The translations under genes and the position numbers were made by a program. From contig PAPL01000023.1 in NCBI GenBank assembly GCA_002708885.1, positions 1 through 24,240 of the forward strand: 24,240 bases of DNA, given 5' to 3'. Positions 15,768 through 23,428 of the stretch are shown in pieces; the stretch's first letter is position 1; the number at the start of each line of letters is the position of its first letter. Source of the stretch: Verrucomicrobiales bacterium. GTDB lineage: Bacteria > Verrucomicrobiota > Verrucomicrobiia > Verrucomicrobiales > DEV007. A model generated the notes under the pieces. The model searched no databases. It was not told where the DNA came from and saw nothing but the letters and a program-made list of their open reading frames with translations.

Positions 15768-15791
15768 CTAAATTACATAATACGTTACAAT

Positions 15792-16943
15792 ATGCCTGCA
15801 ATAGCTATACCTAAAAAGACAGAAAAGACAGAACCGACACCCAAAGCAAAAACGAAAAAAGAGGTGCCTGACACGAAAAAAACAAATACCAAAGCCAAGG
15901 AAGATCCCGCGGATGCTAAAGTTGCTTCAATAAGAGCAAAGAATCTGGATCTGGCGATTCAACAAATTCAGAAAGATTATGGCGAAGGCTCAATCATAAG
16001 AATGGGCGATGATTACCGGGTCGATGTGGACGTGATCCCAACCGGTAATCTACTCATAGATCGAGCACTGGGAGTTGGAGGATTTCCAAGGGGAAGGATC
16101 GTTGAAATATATGGTCCTGAATCATCAGGAAAAACGACACTCACATTAACAGCTATCGCGCAGGCACAGAAGAATGGAGGCTTAGCGGCATTTGTGGATG
16201 TTGAGCACGCACTCGATCCTCAGTATGCAAAGAAATTGGGTGTTAATATGGATAACTTATTGGTGTCACAACCGAGCTCAGGAGAAGAGGCTCTACGGAT
16301 AGTAGAAACTCTTGTAAGATCAAATGCATTAGATGTAATCGTATTGGATTCAGTAGCTGCTCTGGTAACTAAGCAAGAACTGGACGGCGATATTGGAGAT
16401 TCGACTGTTGGGGCACAAGCAAGATTGATGAGCGCTGCAATGAGGAAATTAACGTCGATCATTGCCAAGGCAAGGACCACCTGCATTTTCACAAATCAAA
16501 TCAGAGAAAAAATAGGTGTTATGTTTGGTAATCCTGAAACCACACCTGGAGGAAGAGCACTGAAGTTCTACAGTTCAGTTAGAGTGGATATTCGGAGGAT
16601 CGGCGCAATTAAACACACTGATGGAACAGTCGCTGGAAATCGGACACGGCTCAAAGTAGTAAAGAATAAAGTCGCGCCTCCTTTCACTGAAGCTGAATTT
16701 GATATCATGTATAATGAAGGAATATCAGCAGTCGGTTCACTCCTAGATCTTGCATTAGAACATGGGATATTATTGAAACGTGGTTCATGGTTCAGCTACA
16801 AAGGTGAACAGCTCGGTCAAGGAAGAGACGCTACTAAAGATGCCCTGAAAGCTGATGAAAAAATGTACGAGGAAATTGAACGATTAGTCAAAAATGCTCT
16901 GAGTGGACATGGTGAGGAGGAGGAGGATTCAATAGAATTTTAG
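15792..16943 (+). CDS. recA: Recombinase RecA
   Basis: 383 residues. The ATPase core is canonical: the N-terminal helix AIQQIQKDYGEGSIIRMGDD, Walker A GPESSGKT (108-115), VDVEHALDPQYAKKLGV, the Walker B strand VIVLDSVAAL, loop L1/L2 region ending in FTNQIREKIGVMFGNPETTPGG, and an acidic C-terminus (GEEEEDSIEF). RecA forms filaments on single-stranded DNA for recombination and triggers LexA self-cleavage. It carries an extra N-terminal tail of about 43 residues, rich in Lys, Thr, Pro and Glu, ahead of the usual start; no internal Met lies where a standard RecA would begin, so the tail is part of the protein. The gene is followed by a strong terminator and is preceded by a candidate LexA site. 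Confidence 0.98.
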   Translation: MPAIAIPKKTEKTEPTPKAKTKKEVPDTKKTNTKAKEDPADAKVASIRAKNLDLAIQQIQKDYGEGSIIRMGDDYRVDVDVIPTGNLLIDRALGVGGFPRGRIVEIYGPESSGKTTLTLTAIAQAQKNGGLAAFVDVEHALDPQYAKKLGVNMDNLLVSQPSSGEEALRIVETLVRSNALDVIVLDSVAALVTKQELDGDIGDSTVGAQARLMSAAMRKLTSIIAKARTTCIFTNQIREKIGVMFGNPETTPGGRALKFYSSVRVDIRRIGAIKHTDGTVAGNRTRLKVVKNKVAPPFTEAEFDIMYNEGISAVGSLLDLALEHGILLKRGSWFSYKGEQLGQGRDATKDALKADEKMYEEIERLVKNALSGHGEEEEDSIEF

Positions 16944-16968
16944 ATCGCGGATATACATATCAAAATAA

Positions 16969-17002
16969 AAAAGCGGTCCCCTCATTGAGGGGGCCGCTTT
17001 TT
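16969..17002 (+). terminator. Intrinsic terminator after recA
   Basis: An 11-bp stem (16973-16983 with 16987-16997, one G-T pair) encloses the loop ATT. It is flanked by an A-run upstream and TTTTT downstream. It could work in both directions. It ends the recA unit. The 212 bases between it and purT contain no gene that I can support and no recognisable purine riboswitch, only a weaker 8-bp hairpin (CTGTTTTT/AAAAACAG, 17074-17101). Confidence 0.92.
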
Positions 17003-17214
17003 ATATTAATAAGCAATGCAATTTAAACCTGTTTTGAGTCTACAAATAATGAATCTAATAAAAAGGCTAGGAACTGTTTTTATCTACCTTTAAAAAAACA
17101 GCACATTGATCGTTTTAAGTTCTTTATCACCAAATTCTACCACTCCTTTATCAAAGATTGTGATTGTCGTGGTTGCATTTAATCCATAAGACTCAGAAAG
17201 AAAATATTAAAATT

Positions 17215-18393
17215 ATGAACATTGGTACACCACTAACATCTAACGCTACTCGAGTCGCACTGTGTGGATCAGGAGAACTCGGAAAAGAAGTGGTCATTGA
17301 GTTGCAACGATACGGGTGTGAGGTAATCGCCATTGATCGATATGAGAATGCACCTGCTATGCAGGTAGCTCATCGCTCCTACAGCATTGATATGCTTAAC
17401 GCTGATGAATTACGAGCCGTTCTGGAAAAAGAAAAACCCCACTTGATTGTTCCTGAAGTTGAGGCCATTGCAACGGAAACTCTAGTCGAACTCGAAGCTG
17501 AAGGATTCAATGTCATACCTACTGCACGAGCAACAAAACTTACAATGAATCGCGAAGGCATTCGCCGGTTAGCTGCTGAAGAACTTCAGCTCAAAACTTC
17601 ACCTTACAAATTTGCTTCTAGCAAAGATGAATTTGATTCAGCGGTCGAAGAGATCGGGATTCCTTGTGTCGTTAAGCCTATAATGAGCTCTTCTGGCAAA
17701 GGGCAAAGCACTATAAAATCCTCAGATCAGATTGACGCTGCCTGGCAATACGCACAGGAAGGCGGAAGAGCAGGTGCTGGGAAAGTCATTGTTGAAGGCT
17801 TTGTAGATTTTGATTATGAAATTACACAGCTCACTGTTCGCCACTGTAATGGCACATCATTCTGTGAACCTATCGGACACGTACAAACAGACGGTGACTA
17901 CAGGCAAAGCTGGCAACCGCAGCCAATGTCAGATGCTGCAGCGAAAGAAGCTAAGAGAATGGCCGAACAGATCACTTCGGGCCTCGGTGGATATGGTATA
18001 TTTGGCGTTGAATTATTTATTAAGGGTGATGATGTGATTTTTAGTGAAGTTTCCCCCCGTCCTCATGACACTGGACTCGTTACACTAATTTCCCAGGACC
18101 TATCACAGTTTGCGCTTCATGCGCGCGCCATTCTGGGTCTCCCTATCCCCAACATTCATCAACACGGTCCATCAGCGTCCAGCGTGATACTTGGAGAAGG
18201 AAGCTCAGAATCAATCATGTTTAATAATGTCTCCGAAGCATTAGAAGAATCAGACACACAAATCCGTTTGTTCGGTAAACCTAGCATTTCCGGACGGAGG
18301 CGATTGGGTGTTGCCATTTCTAGAGGAGAATCTATTGAAAATGCTAAAGAAAAGGCAATTAAGGCGAGCTCAGCAGTTAAGATTGTCCTTTAA
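17215..18393 (+). CDS. purT: Formate-dependent phosphoribosylglycinamide formyltransferase (PurT)
   Basis: 392 residues from the ATG at 17215, the same length as E. coli PurT. A longer reading from 17164 would add 17 residues absent from the family, so I reject it. It is an ATP-grasp enzyme that makes formyl-GAR from GAR, formate and ATP in purine synthesis. Motifs are LCGSGELGKEV (N-terminal phosphate loop), VPEVEAIATETL, TKLTMNREGIRRLAAEELQL, VVKPIMSSSGKGQS (ATP-grasp loop), GGRAGAGKVIVEGF, and FSEVSPRPHDTG with the Mg-binding Glu. The near-identity of these blocks to the proteobacterial enzyme is notable. It is monocistronic, with its own terminator about 110 bp downstream. Confidence 0.97.
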   Translation: MNIGTPLTSNATRVALCGSGELGKEVVIELQRYGCEVIAIDRYENAPAMQVAHRSYSIDMLNADELRAVLEKEKPHLIVPEVEAIATETLVELEAEGFNVIPTARATKLTMNREGIRRLAAEELQLKTSPYKFASSKDEFDSAVEEIGIPCVVKPIMSSSGKGQSTIKSSDQIDAAWQYAQEGGRAGAGKVIVEGFVDFDYEITQLTVRHCNGTSFCEPIGHVQTDGDYRQSWQPQPMSDAAAKEAKRMAEQITSGLGGYGIFGVELFIKGDDVIFSEVSPRPHDTGLVTLISQDLSQFALHARAILGLPIPNIHQHGPSASSVILGEGSSESIMFNNVSEALEESDTQIRLFGKPSISGRRRLGVAISRGESIENAKEKAIKASSAVKIVL

Positions 18394-18449
18394 ATACGGC
18401 AATTTTATACTTTTCACTTGAATCTAATTTTCAATGCGCTAGAAGAGAA

Positions 18450-18526
18450 TTCCGCCAAACGCTGTGGTGGAAGCTCGACAGACCATTCATTAGCCCCGAA
18501 GGCTTCCGCAAGCGGAAGCCTTTTTT
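18450..18526 (+). ncRNA. Possible small structured RNA between purT and the aminotransferase
   Basis: A hairpin TTCCGCCA/TGGTGGAA (18450-18472, 8 pairs including one G-U, 7-base loop) is followed by a 28-base linker and then a strong terminator hairpin with T-run. Upstream, TTGAAT (18418-18423) and TAGAAG (18440-18445) with a 16-bp spacer would start transcription near 18452. The product would be about 75 nt. No match to a known RNA family is apparent to me. It could equally be the structured 3' UTR of purT. Confidence 0.3.
18501..18526 (+). terminator. Intrinsic terminator downstream of purT
   Basis: GGCTTCCG pairs with CGGAAGCC around the loop CAAG, followed immediately by TTTTTT. This is a strong rho-independent terminator, separating purT from the aminotransferase gene that starts 54 bp later. 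Confidence 0.93.
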
Positions 18527-18580
18527 ATTTGTATTTCATCCCATCCGATTCATCACCCCTAACAAAAGCTCTTTAATATC

Positions 18581-19747
18581 ATGGAATTTATCGCAGAAAC
18601 AATCGCAGATCTTTCACCTTCTTTGACCTTGTCTATAACGAGCCAAGCCAAACAAATGCGAGAAGAAGGAATTGATGTTTGTAATTTAGGTGCAGGGGAA
18701 CCCGATTTTGATACTCCTCAGCACATTAAATCAGCAGCCATCGATGCTCTGCAAGACGGTCAAACAAAATATACTGCGGTCGCTGGTCTTCTAGCTCTCC
18801 GTAAGGGGCTGGCAAAAAAACTAAGCGAAGAGAACCAATTAAATTACGAACCTAATGAAATAGTAGTTAATTGCGGAGCAAAGCACTCCTGTTTCAACGC
18901 AATAATGGCATGTTGCGACGCTGGTGATGAGGTTATCATCCCCGCACCTTATTGGACAAGTTATCCAGAAATGGTTAGAGCAGTCGGTGCCGAACCAGTA
19001 TTTGTTGAGACTAAGCAGGAAAACAATTGGAAAATGACTGCAGAGGAATTTGATAACGCTATGACGGGGTCTACCAAAATGATTATTATCAACTCTCCAA
19101 ACAACCCCACTGGTGCTGTATACACAAAGGAAGAATTGGCTGCCATAGGGGAAGTAGCAGCGTCCGAGGACATCCTTATACTTTCTGATGAAATTTATGA
19201 AAAATTAATCTACGGAGAATCCGAGCACGTAAGCATCGGATCAATCAGTGATGAAATCCAAAAACTAACAATCACAGTCAATGGATTTTCAAAGGCCTAT
19301 TCAATGACAGGCTGGCGTTTGGGTTACACTGCAGCAACGAAAGAAATAGCAGACGCTATTGATACTATTCAAAGCCACAGCACTTCAAACCCTACGACAT
19401 TTGCTCAGTACGGTGCAATTGCTGCACTGACAGGTGATCAATCTGAAATTACAGACATGGTTGAAGAATACAACATACGCCGGCAATACGTACTTGGCCG
19501 ACTCAATAGCATAGCAAACGTTTCCACTATCGAACCTGACGGTGCATTCTATTTTCTAATCAACATCGAAAAGACAGGGATCAAATCTGTTAATTTTGCT
19601 GAAAAATTACTTAGCCGTATGCAGGTTGCCACGGTCCCTGGGATCGCGTTTGGAAATGATCATAGTATCCGTATCAGCTATGCTACTAGCCTGCCCATCA
19701 TCAAAGAAGGACTGGACCGATTAGAAGAATTCTGTAAGGCTCACTAA
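18581..19747 (+). CDS. Aspartate/class I aminotransferase (subgroup I-beta type)
   Basis: 388 residues, fold-type I PLP enzyme. Visible are LGAGEPDFDTPQHIK (substrate loop), TKYTAVAG, the NSPNNPTGAVY motif with the PLP-contacting Asn N175, ILSDEIYEKL with D203 and Y206, and the Schiff-base Lys K238 in GFSKAYSMTGWRLGY with R246 binding the phosphate. SIRISYATS near the C-terminus supplies the Arg that binds the substrate carboxylate. The family transfers amino groups between aspartate (sometimes also prephenate or aromatic acids) and 2-oxoglutarate. The exact substrate cannot be decided by eye. A second, class III aminotransferase follows 65 bp downstream on the same strand and could be co-transcribed. 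Confidence 0.94.
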   Translation: MEFIAETIADLSPSLTLSITSQAKQMREEGIDVCNLGAGEPDFDTPQHIKSAAIDALQDGQTKYTAVAGLLALRKGLAKKLSEENQLNYEPNEIVVNCGAKHSCFNAIMACCDAGDEVIIPAPYWTSYPEMVRAVGAEPVFVETKQENNWKMTAEEFDNAMTGSTKMIIINSPNNPTGAVYTKEELAAIGEVAASEDILILSDEIYEKLIYGESEHVSIGSISDEIQKLTITVNGFSKAYSMTGWRLGYTAATKEIADAIDTIQSHSTSNPTTFAQYGAIAALTGDQSEITDMVEEYNIRRQYVLGRLNSIANVSTIEPDGAFYFLINIEKTGIKSVNFAEKLLSRMQVATVPGIAFGNDHSIRISYATSLPIIKEGLDRLEEFCKAH

Positions 19748-19812
19748 TCTTATATCTTTAATTTGGATCTGAGATCTTTGGTTGGGAGTCAGCAGACAAC
19801 TTGTGTGTCTCC

Positions 19813-21102
19813 ATGCTTCCAGAAATTATCACTAAAATACCGGGGCCCAATTCACGTGCCCTTGCGGAAAATCTGCGCCAATATGAATCGCGCAACATCA
19901 CTTATGTCTCGAATGATTTCCCCATATTTTGGGACAGGGCAAAGGATACAAATGTTTGGGACGTCGATAATAATCGTTTCTTAGATCTTACCAGCGCCTT
20001 TGCTGTATCATCCTTAGGCCATTCGTGTCCCGAACTCGTTTCTGCATTTGCTGAGCAATCCGAACATCTAATGCATGGGATGGGCGACGTGCACCCTACA
20101 ATGCAAAAGGTTCAGCTCTGTAAAAAACTCAGTTCATTGACCTTTGAGCGTTGGACGGGTAAGAAAGCCAAAACCATTCTGAGTTCTTCAGGTTCTGAAT
20201 CCATTGAAAGCGCACTTAAGACCGCATCGATAGCAACTGAAAAGCATGGTGTTATTAGTTTCGAGGGATGCTATCATGGAACAGGATTTGGTAGCCTTTC
20301 TGCAGGTGCAATGCCCAGATTCAAAGATCCTTTTATTAAGCAATTATCAGATTTCGGAAATATTGTTCCTTACGGAAATACCGGACTTGAGCAGGTAAAA
20401 AAAATTCTACTAAATGAATGCATCGGTGCAGTTATTGTAGAGCCTATCTTAGGCAGGGGAGGTAAGGTAGTGCCTGAAAATGATTTTCTTCCTTCATTGC
20501 GTAGTTTATGTGATGAACATAACGCCTTATTAATTATTGATGAAATCTACACGGGACTGAACCGTACTGGCAAACTCTTCGCATGTGAACACTGGGACGT
20601 CGTACCAGATATTATTTGTCTAGGTAAAGCGCTTTCAGGTGGCTTCCCAATTTCTGCTTGTATCGGTAAAGCTTCCATAATGGACGCCTGGCCCGAGTCT
20701 GATGGGGAAGCAATCCATACTTCTACTTTCTTGGGCCATCCGGGCGGTTGTGCTATGGCTTTAGCTTCATTAAATAAACATTCTAATCCGGAAATCGCAA
20801 CGGATGTCTCGATTAAAGGTACTCATTTTAAAGAACTTTTGGAAAATATTGATACGCCTAGCAGCGGGTCAGTACGAGGCATGGGACTGATGCTCGGTCT
20901 GGAAATAATAGACCATGATGGCAAACCAAATGGTTCTCTTGCTTCCAAAGTTATACCCAGTGCACTAAGGTCGGGACTCATAACCTTAGCTGATGGGCCC
21001 AGTGGTCATGTCATTGTATTTGCTCCACCCTTCACAATTTCTGAAGAAGAAATGTTTTTCGCGGCTGAATGGTTCAAGACCGAACTTAAGACTTCCAGCT
21101 AA
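19813..21102 (+). CDS. Class III aminotransferase, substrate unknown
   Basis: About 429 residues from the ATG at 19813 (MLPEIITKIPGPNSRALAENL); a TTG at 19801 would add four. Motifs of class III (ornithine/GABA-type) PLP enzymes are clear: the SGSES phosphate-binding segment near 126-130, FEGCYHGTG, VEPILGRGG, LLIIDEIYTG with the PLP Asp D243, and CLGKALSGGFPISACIG with the Schiff-base Lys K272, then TSTFLGHPGGCAMA. It removes a terminal amino group from an unidentified amine or omega-amino acid. GABA, acetylornithine or another omega-amino acid are all possible, and no neighbour settles it. Its last 17 bp overlap the 3' end of the convergent nuoA gene. Confidence 0.9.
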   Translation: MLPEIITKIPGPNSRALAENLRQYESRNITYVSNDFPIFWDRAKDTNVWDVDNNRFLDLTSAFAVSSLGHSCPELVSAFAEQSEHLMHGMGDVHPTMQKVQLCKKLSSLTFERWTGKKAKTILSSSGSESIESALKTASIATEKHGVISFEGCYHGTGFGSLSAGAMPRFKDPFIKQLSDFGNIVPYGNTGLEQVKKILLNECIGAVIVEPILGRGGKVVPENDFLPSLRSLCDEHNALLIIDEIYTGLNRTGKLFACEHWDVVPDIICLGKALSGGFPISACIGKASIMDAWPESDGEAIHTSTFLGHPGGCAMALASLNKHSNPEIATDVSIKGTHFKELLENIDTPSSGSVRGMGLMLGLEIIDHDGKPNGSLASKVIPSALRSGLITLADGPSGHVIVFAPPFTISEEEMFFAAEWFKTELKTSS

Positions 21103-21463
21103 GCGCACCTTTTTTCAATGCGTATAGATAGGCCACAAGAAGAATTCCGACAAATCCTGACATGCTCCAAAAAACCATAGCTGCTTGCCCACTATCTAAA
21201 AAGCTCCTGAAGGTCACGGCCCAAGGATACATAAAAACAACTTCAATATCGAAAATAACAAAGAGCATGGCAATGACATAGAATTTCACGCTGAACCTCG
21301 GCTTGTCATCTCCTATGGGAAGCATCCCACACTCGTAAGCGCTATCTTTAATTGCGTTACTCTTTGCACTCTTACCCAAAAGAACACTAACTATTAAAGT
21401 CGAAACGGCAAAACCAGTAGCAACGCTCAATTGCAAAAGTACCGGTAAATATTGATCTAGCAT
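21086..21463 (-). CDS. nuoA: NADH-quinone oxidoreductase subunit A
   Basis: 125 residues from the ATG at 21463; an upstream TTG at 21514 would add 17 non-family residues, so I prefer the ATG. Three membrane helices are visible. The family hallmarks are YECGMLP (43-49) and RFSVKFYVIAMLFVIFDIEVVFMYPWA (about 56-82), which contains the conserved FDIE acid motif. NuoA belongs to the membrane arm of complex I next to the quinone channel. Here it stands alone: nuoB, normally the next gene, is missing, and the downstream neighbour is a convergent aminotransferase gene that overlaps it by 17 bp. Confidence 0.95.
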   Translation of the reverse strand: MLDQYLPVLLQLSVATGFAVSTLIVSVLLGKSAKSNAIKDSAYECGMLPIGDDKPRFSVKFYVIAMLFVIFDIEVVFMYPWAVTFRSFLDSGQAAMVFWSMSGFVGILLVAYLYALKKGALSWKS

Positions 21464-21534
21464 TCTTTGATTGGGGGTTACATAAACGATCCTCTTATTT
21501 CCGTCCTGGTTCAAGACGAAATTCTTTTGCCTAT

Positions 21535-21571
21535 AATAAATAAAAGAGGACCACCAATTGGTGGTCCTCTT
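21535..21571 (-). terminator. Terminator of the small winged-helix-like gene (28-bp perfect palindrome)
   Basis: Positions 21544-21571 form a perfect 28-bp inverted repeat (arms AAGAGGACCACCAA / TTGGTGGTCCTCTT). On the minus strand it is followed by TTTTATTTATTA. It lies 21 bp past the stop of the gene at 21593-21910 and about 80 bp before the nuoA start, so it ends the former and isolates the latter. Confidence 0.9.
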
Positions 21572-21592
21572 CCATAAAATATAAATTACTTT

Positions 21593-21910
21593 TTAGGCCT
21601 GTTGCTTTGCTTGTTGAGCAGCAACATAAGCACTAGAAGCTTGTTCAATGCCTTCTAGCCCTTTGTAACTCTTACCTTTTTTCTCCACTAATCCTCGAGT
21701 AACAAGGTTCTGAAGCTTTTCATAAGCCCGAAGACGAAGCATTTCTTCTCCGCCACTCACGGCATTCTTTTCTTTGAGGTTCTCATATACGAGCTCAAAA
21801 AGATTATTAAATTCCAAAGCCGTATCATTTTCTTTGAGCACAACAACCAATTCATCGGTTACGTGATCAGGTATTCTCCGGGAAAACCGGGTTCTGCGTG
21901 TTGTAGCCAT
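21593..21910 (-). CDS. Small basic protein with winged-helix-like core, function unknown
   Basis: 105 residues. The N-terminus is basic (ATTRRTRFSRRIPDH). The middle is predicted helical (DELVVVLKE, NNLFELVYENLKEK), then AYEKLQNLVTRGLVEKKGKSYKGL, which reads like a recognition helix followed by a beta wing, as in winged helix-turn-helix proteins. The tail is Ala/Gln-rich. No enzymatic motif and no membrane segment are seen. I think it is a conserved Verrucomicrobial hypothetical, possibly nucleic-acid-binding; this is inference from pattern only. The gene has its own promoter and terminator and so is a single-gene unit. Its predicted transcript has a leader of about 86 nt. Confidence 0.8.
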   Translation of the reverse strand: MATTRRTRFSRRIPDHVTDELVVVLKENDTALEFNNLFELVYENLKEKNAVSGGEEMLRLRAYEKLQNLVTRGLVEKKGKSYKGLEGIEQASSAYVAAQQAKQQA

Positions 21911-22002
21911 ATTTGATGTATTTTATCACAATCGCGTCACATTACCATGAATTTAGGTCCTGAATGGACAATGGAAGTAATGTTCCGCAATTGAGGGCGC
22001 GT

Positions 22003-22031
22003 ATTATAGACCAAATATCGAAAAATGCCAG
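22003..22031 (-). promoter_or_regulatory. Candidate promoter of the small winged-helix-like gene
   Basis: Read on the minus strand, CTGGCA (22031-22026) and TATAAT (22008-22003) are separated by exactly 17 bp. The -10 is perfect and the -35 has four of six matches. Transcription would start near 21996, leaving about 86 nt before the ATG at 21910. It is one of the best sigma-70-like promoters in the window. Confidence 0.55.
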
Positions 22032-22052
22032 TTACTTTTAAAAAATTTTAAT

Positions 22053-22694
22053 TTATTTGCCCATATAATCGCCAATTACGCGAATACCAGTACCATTAAG
22101 TCTGAATATTTCCCTACTTACGGGATAAATTGAATCTTTATACATCTTGATAACTGTCTCCTTATACTGATTTAAATTATTAACAGAACCGGAAAAAACC
22201 AAAATTGTCGATCGATTAGGGATTAAAACCAACAATTCAGACCCGAGAACATCTTTGAATTTTTCGCGGAATTGAGGCAGCAAAATAGTACTAGCCGTCA
22301 AAGGATCCTCTGATTGGATCAAACCATATTCGATGATATTGTCTGAATTTCTCACCATTACCGGCTTTAGCCTTTTCAAGTGCTTAGCTGAATCTTTCAG
22401 AGCTCTCTCCCGAAATTGCTTCCAATCAGATTTAAATATTCTTCGAAATTCCTCGGCTTTATAATGACTAACACCTAAAGAACCCTCATATCCTGCACTA
22501 TAGACCGTGTTCCGAGCTCCTGGAATAATCATAGAAACAGCTGATCTCATGCCCCGAGGCTCTATAAGCAGTACGTACTTTTGTTTCTTAACTGCAAAAT
22601 GAGCATCTTTGTTATCAATCTGATCATCTGCATAAGAAACAAATACACAAAATAGGTATACCAGAAAGATACCAATGATGCGAAAATGGGTCAT
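22053..22694 (-). CDS. Secreted protein with DUF1444-like pattern
   Basis: 213 residues. An N-terminal signal peptide (hydrophobic GIFLVYLFCVFV, cleavage probably after SYA at residue 22) predicts export. The segment around 110-170 (LKPVMVRNSD, then SEDPLTASTILLPQFREKF, then SELLVLIPNRSTILVFSG) resembles the DUF1444 family pattern of D.LTASlll..W..l followed by a vavPsRdvl.f strand. This similarity is by eye and moderate. DUF1444 has no established biochemical role, and its members are normally cytoplasmic, so a secreted version is slightly unusual. It is divergent from ruvA across 103 bp. No Shine-Dalgarno precedes the ATG at 22694. Confidence 0.75.
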   Translation of the reverse strand: MTHFRIIGIFLVYLFCVFVSYADDQIDNKDAHFAVKKQKYVLLIEPRGMRSAVSMIIPGARNTVYSAGYEGSLGVSHYKAEEFRRIFKSDWKQFRERALKDSAKHLKRLKPVMVRNSDNIIEYGLIQSEDPLTASTILLPQFREKFKDVLGSELLVLIPNRSTILVFSGSVNNLNQYKETVIKMYKDSIYPVSREIFRLNGTGIRVIGDYMGK

Positions 22695-22797
22695 CTATTG
22701 AATTTTCACATTAATTTGGCAATGATCAAGGTGCTGTATTGAACGAATGTGAAAAAGGTTATTGCGATATTCTTATTGCCCTTTTCCTTTAATTCTT

Positions 22798-23397
22798 ATG
22801 ATCACTTATCTGGAAGGTTGTCTAGCAGAACTTCTACCCGGGAGATTAACTATCGATGTCAGTGGATTAGGCTATGAAGTTTTAGTGCCACTTTCCACTA
22901 GTGACACAATGCCATCTATAGGCGAAAAGGTTCGAATACTAACTCATCACCATGTCCGTGAACAAGAACAGACACTTTATGGATTTGCAACTAATGAAGA
23001 AAGGGACTTGTTTCGTCTATTAATTACTCGTGTGTCGGGAATCGGGCCAAAGCTAGGACTGGCTGTATTGAGCGGGATGTCCGTTGACCAATTTAAGAAT
23101 GCTGTCATTCATGGCGACACTCCATCCTTGTCAAAAATCAGTGGCCTAGGAAAAAAAACCGCTGAGCGTATTATTCTTGAATTAAAAGACAAGGTGGGAG
23201 TCACGGCAGTCTGGACCGCAGCTAAGGAAGAAGCACAGGGGGAAAAAGGAATCATTAATGATGCGGTACTCGCCTTAATATCTCTAGGCTATAAACAAAG
23301 TGAAGCGATTAAAGCAGTCAATAAGATTACGGATTCCAGTGAAGAACCAACAAATTCTGACGAGTTAATTCGTGCGGCACTGCGAAGCATGAAATAA
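22798..23397 (+). CDS. ruvA: Holliday junction branch migration protein RuvA
   Basis: 199 residues from the ATG at 22798 (MITYLEGCLAE), which is the standard RuvA N-terminus; an ATT-rich extension to 22762 is not family-like. Domain I is the OB fold with GLGYEVLVPLS. Domain II has two helix-hairpin-helix motifs, VSGIGPKLGLAVLSG and ISGLGKKTAERIILELKDK. A linker leads to the three-helix domain III (NDAVLALISLGYKQSEAIKAVNKI) that contacts RuvB. RuvA binds four-way DNA junctions and recruits the RuvB motor. ruvB and ruvC are not adjacent. A further gene follows after 31 bp and may be co-transcribed. Confidence 0.97.
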   Translation: MITYLEGCLAELLPGRLTIDVSGLGYEVLVPLSTSDTMPSIGEKVRILTHHHVREQEQTLYGFATNEERDLFRLLITRVSGIGPKLGLAVLSGMSVDQFKNAVIHGDTPSLSKISGLGKKTAERIILELKDKVGVTAVWTAAKEEAQGEKGIINDAVLALISLGYKQSEAIKAVNKITDSSEEPTNSDELIRAALRSMK

Positions 23398-23428
23398 TGC
23401 AATCCGATTCATTTATTATCACTAAAAA

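Noticed and set aside
17003..17214. Purine riboswitch before purT
   Set aside because: A TTCTACCA-like string occurs near 17136, but the flanking pairing and the conserved TATA/ATGG segments are missing.
17164..17214. Longer N-terminus for PurT
   Set aside because: The extra 17 residues have no counterpart in PurT; the ATG at 17215 gives exactly the family length and N-terminus.
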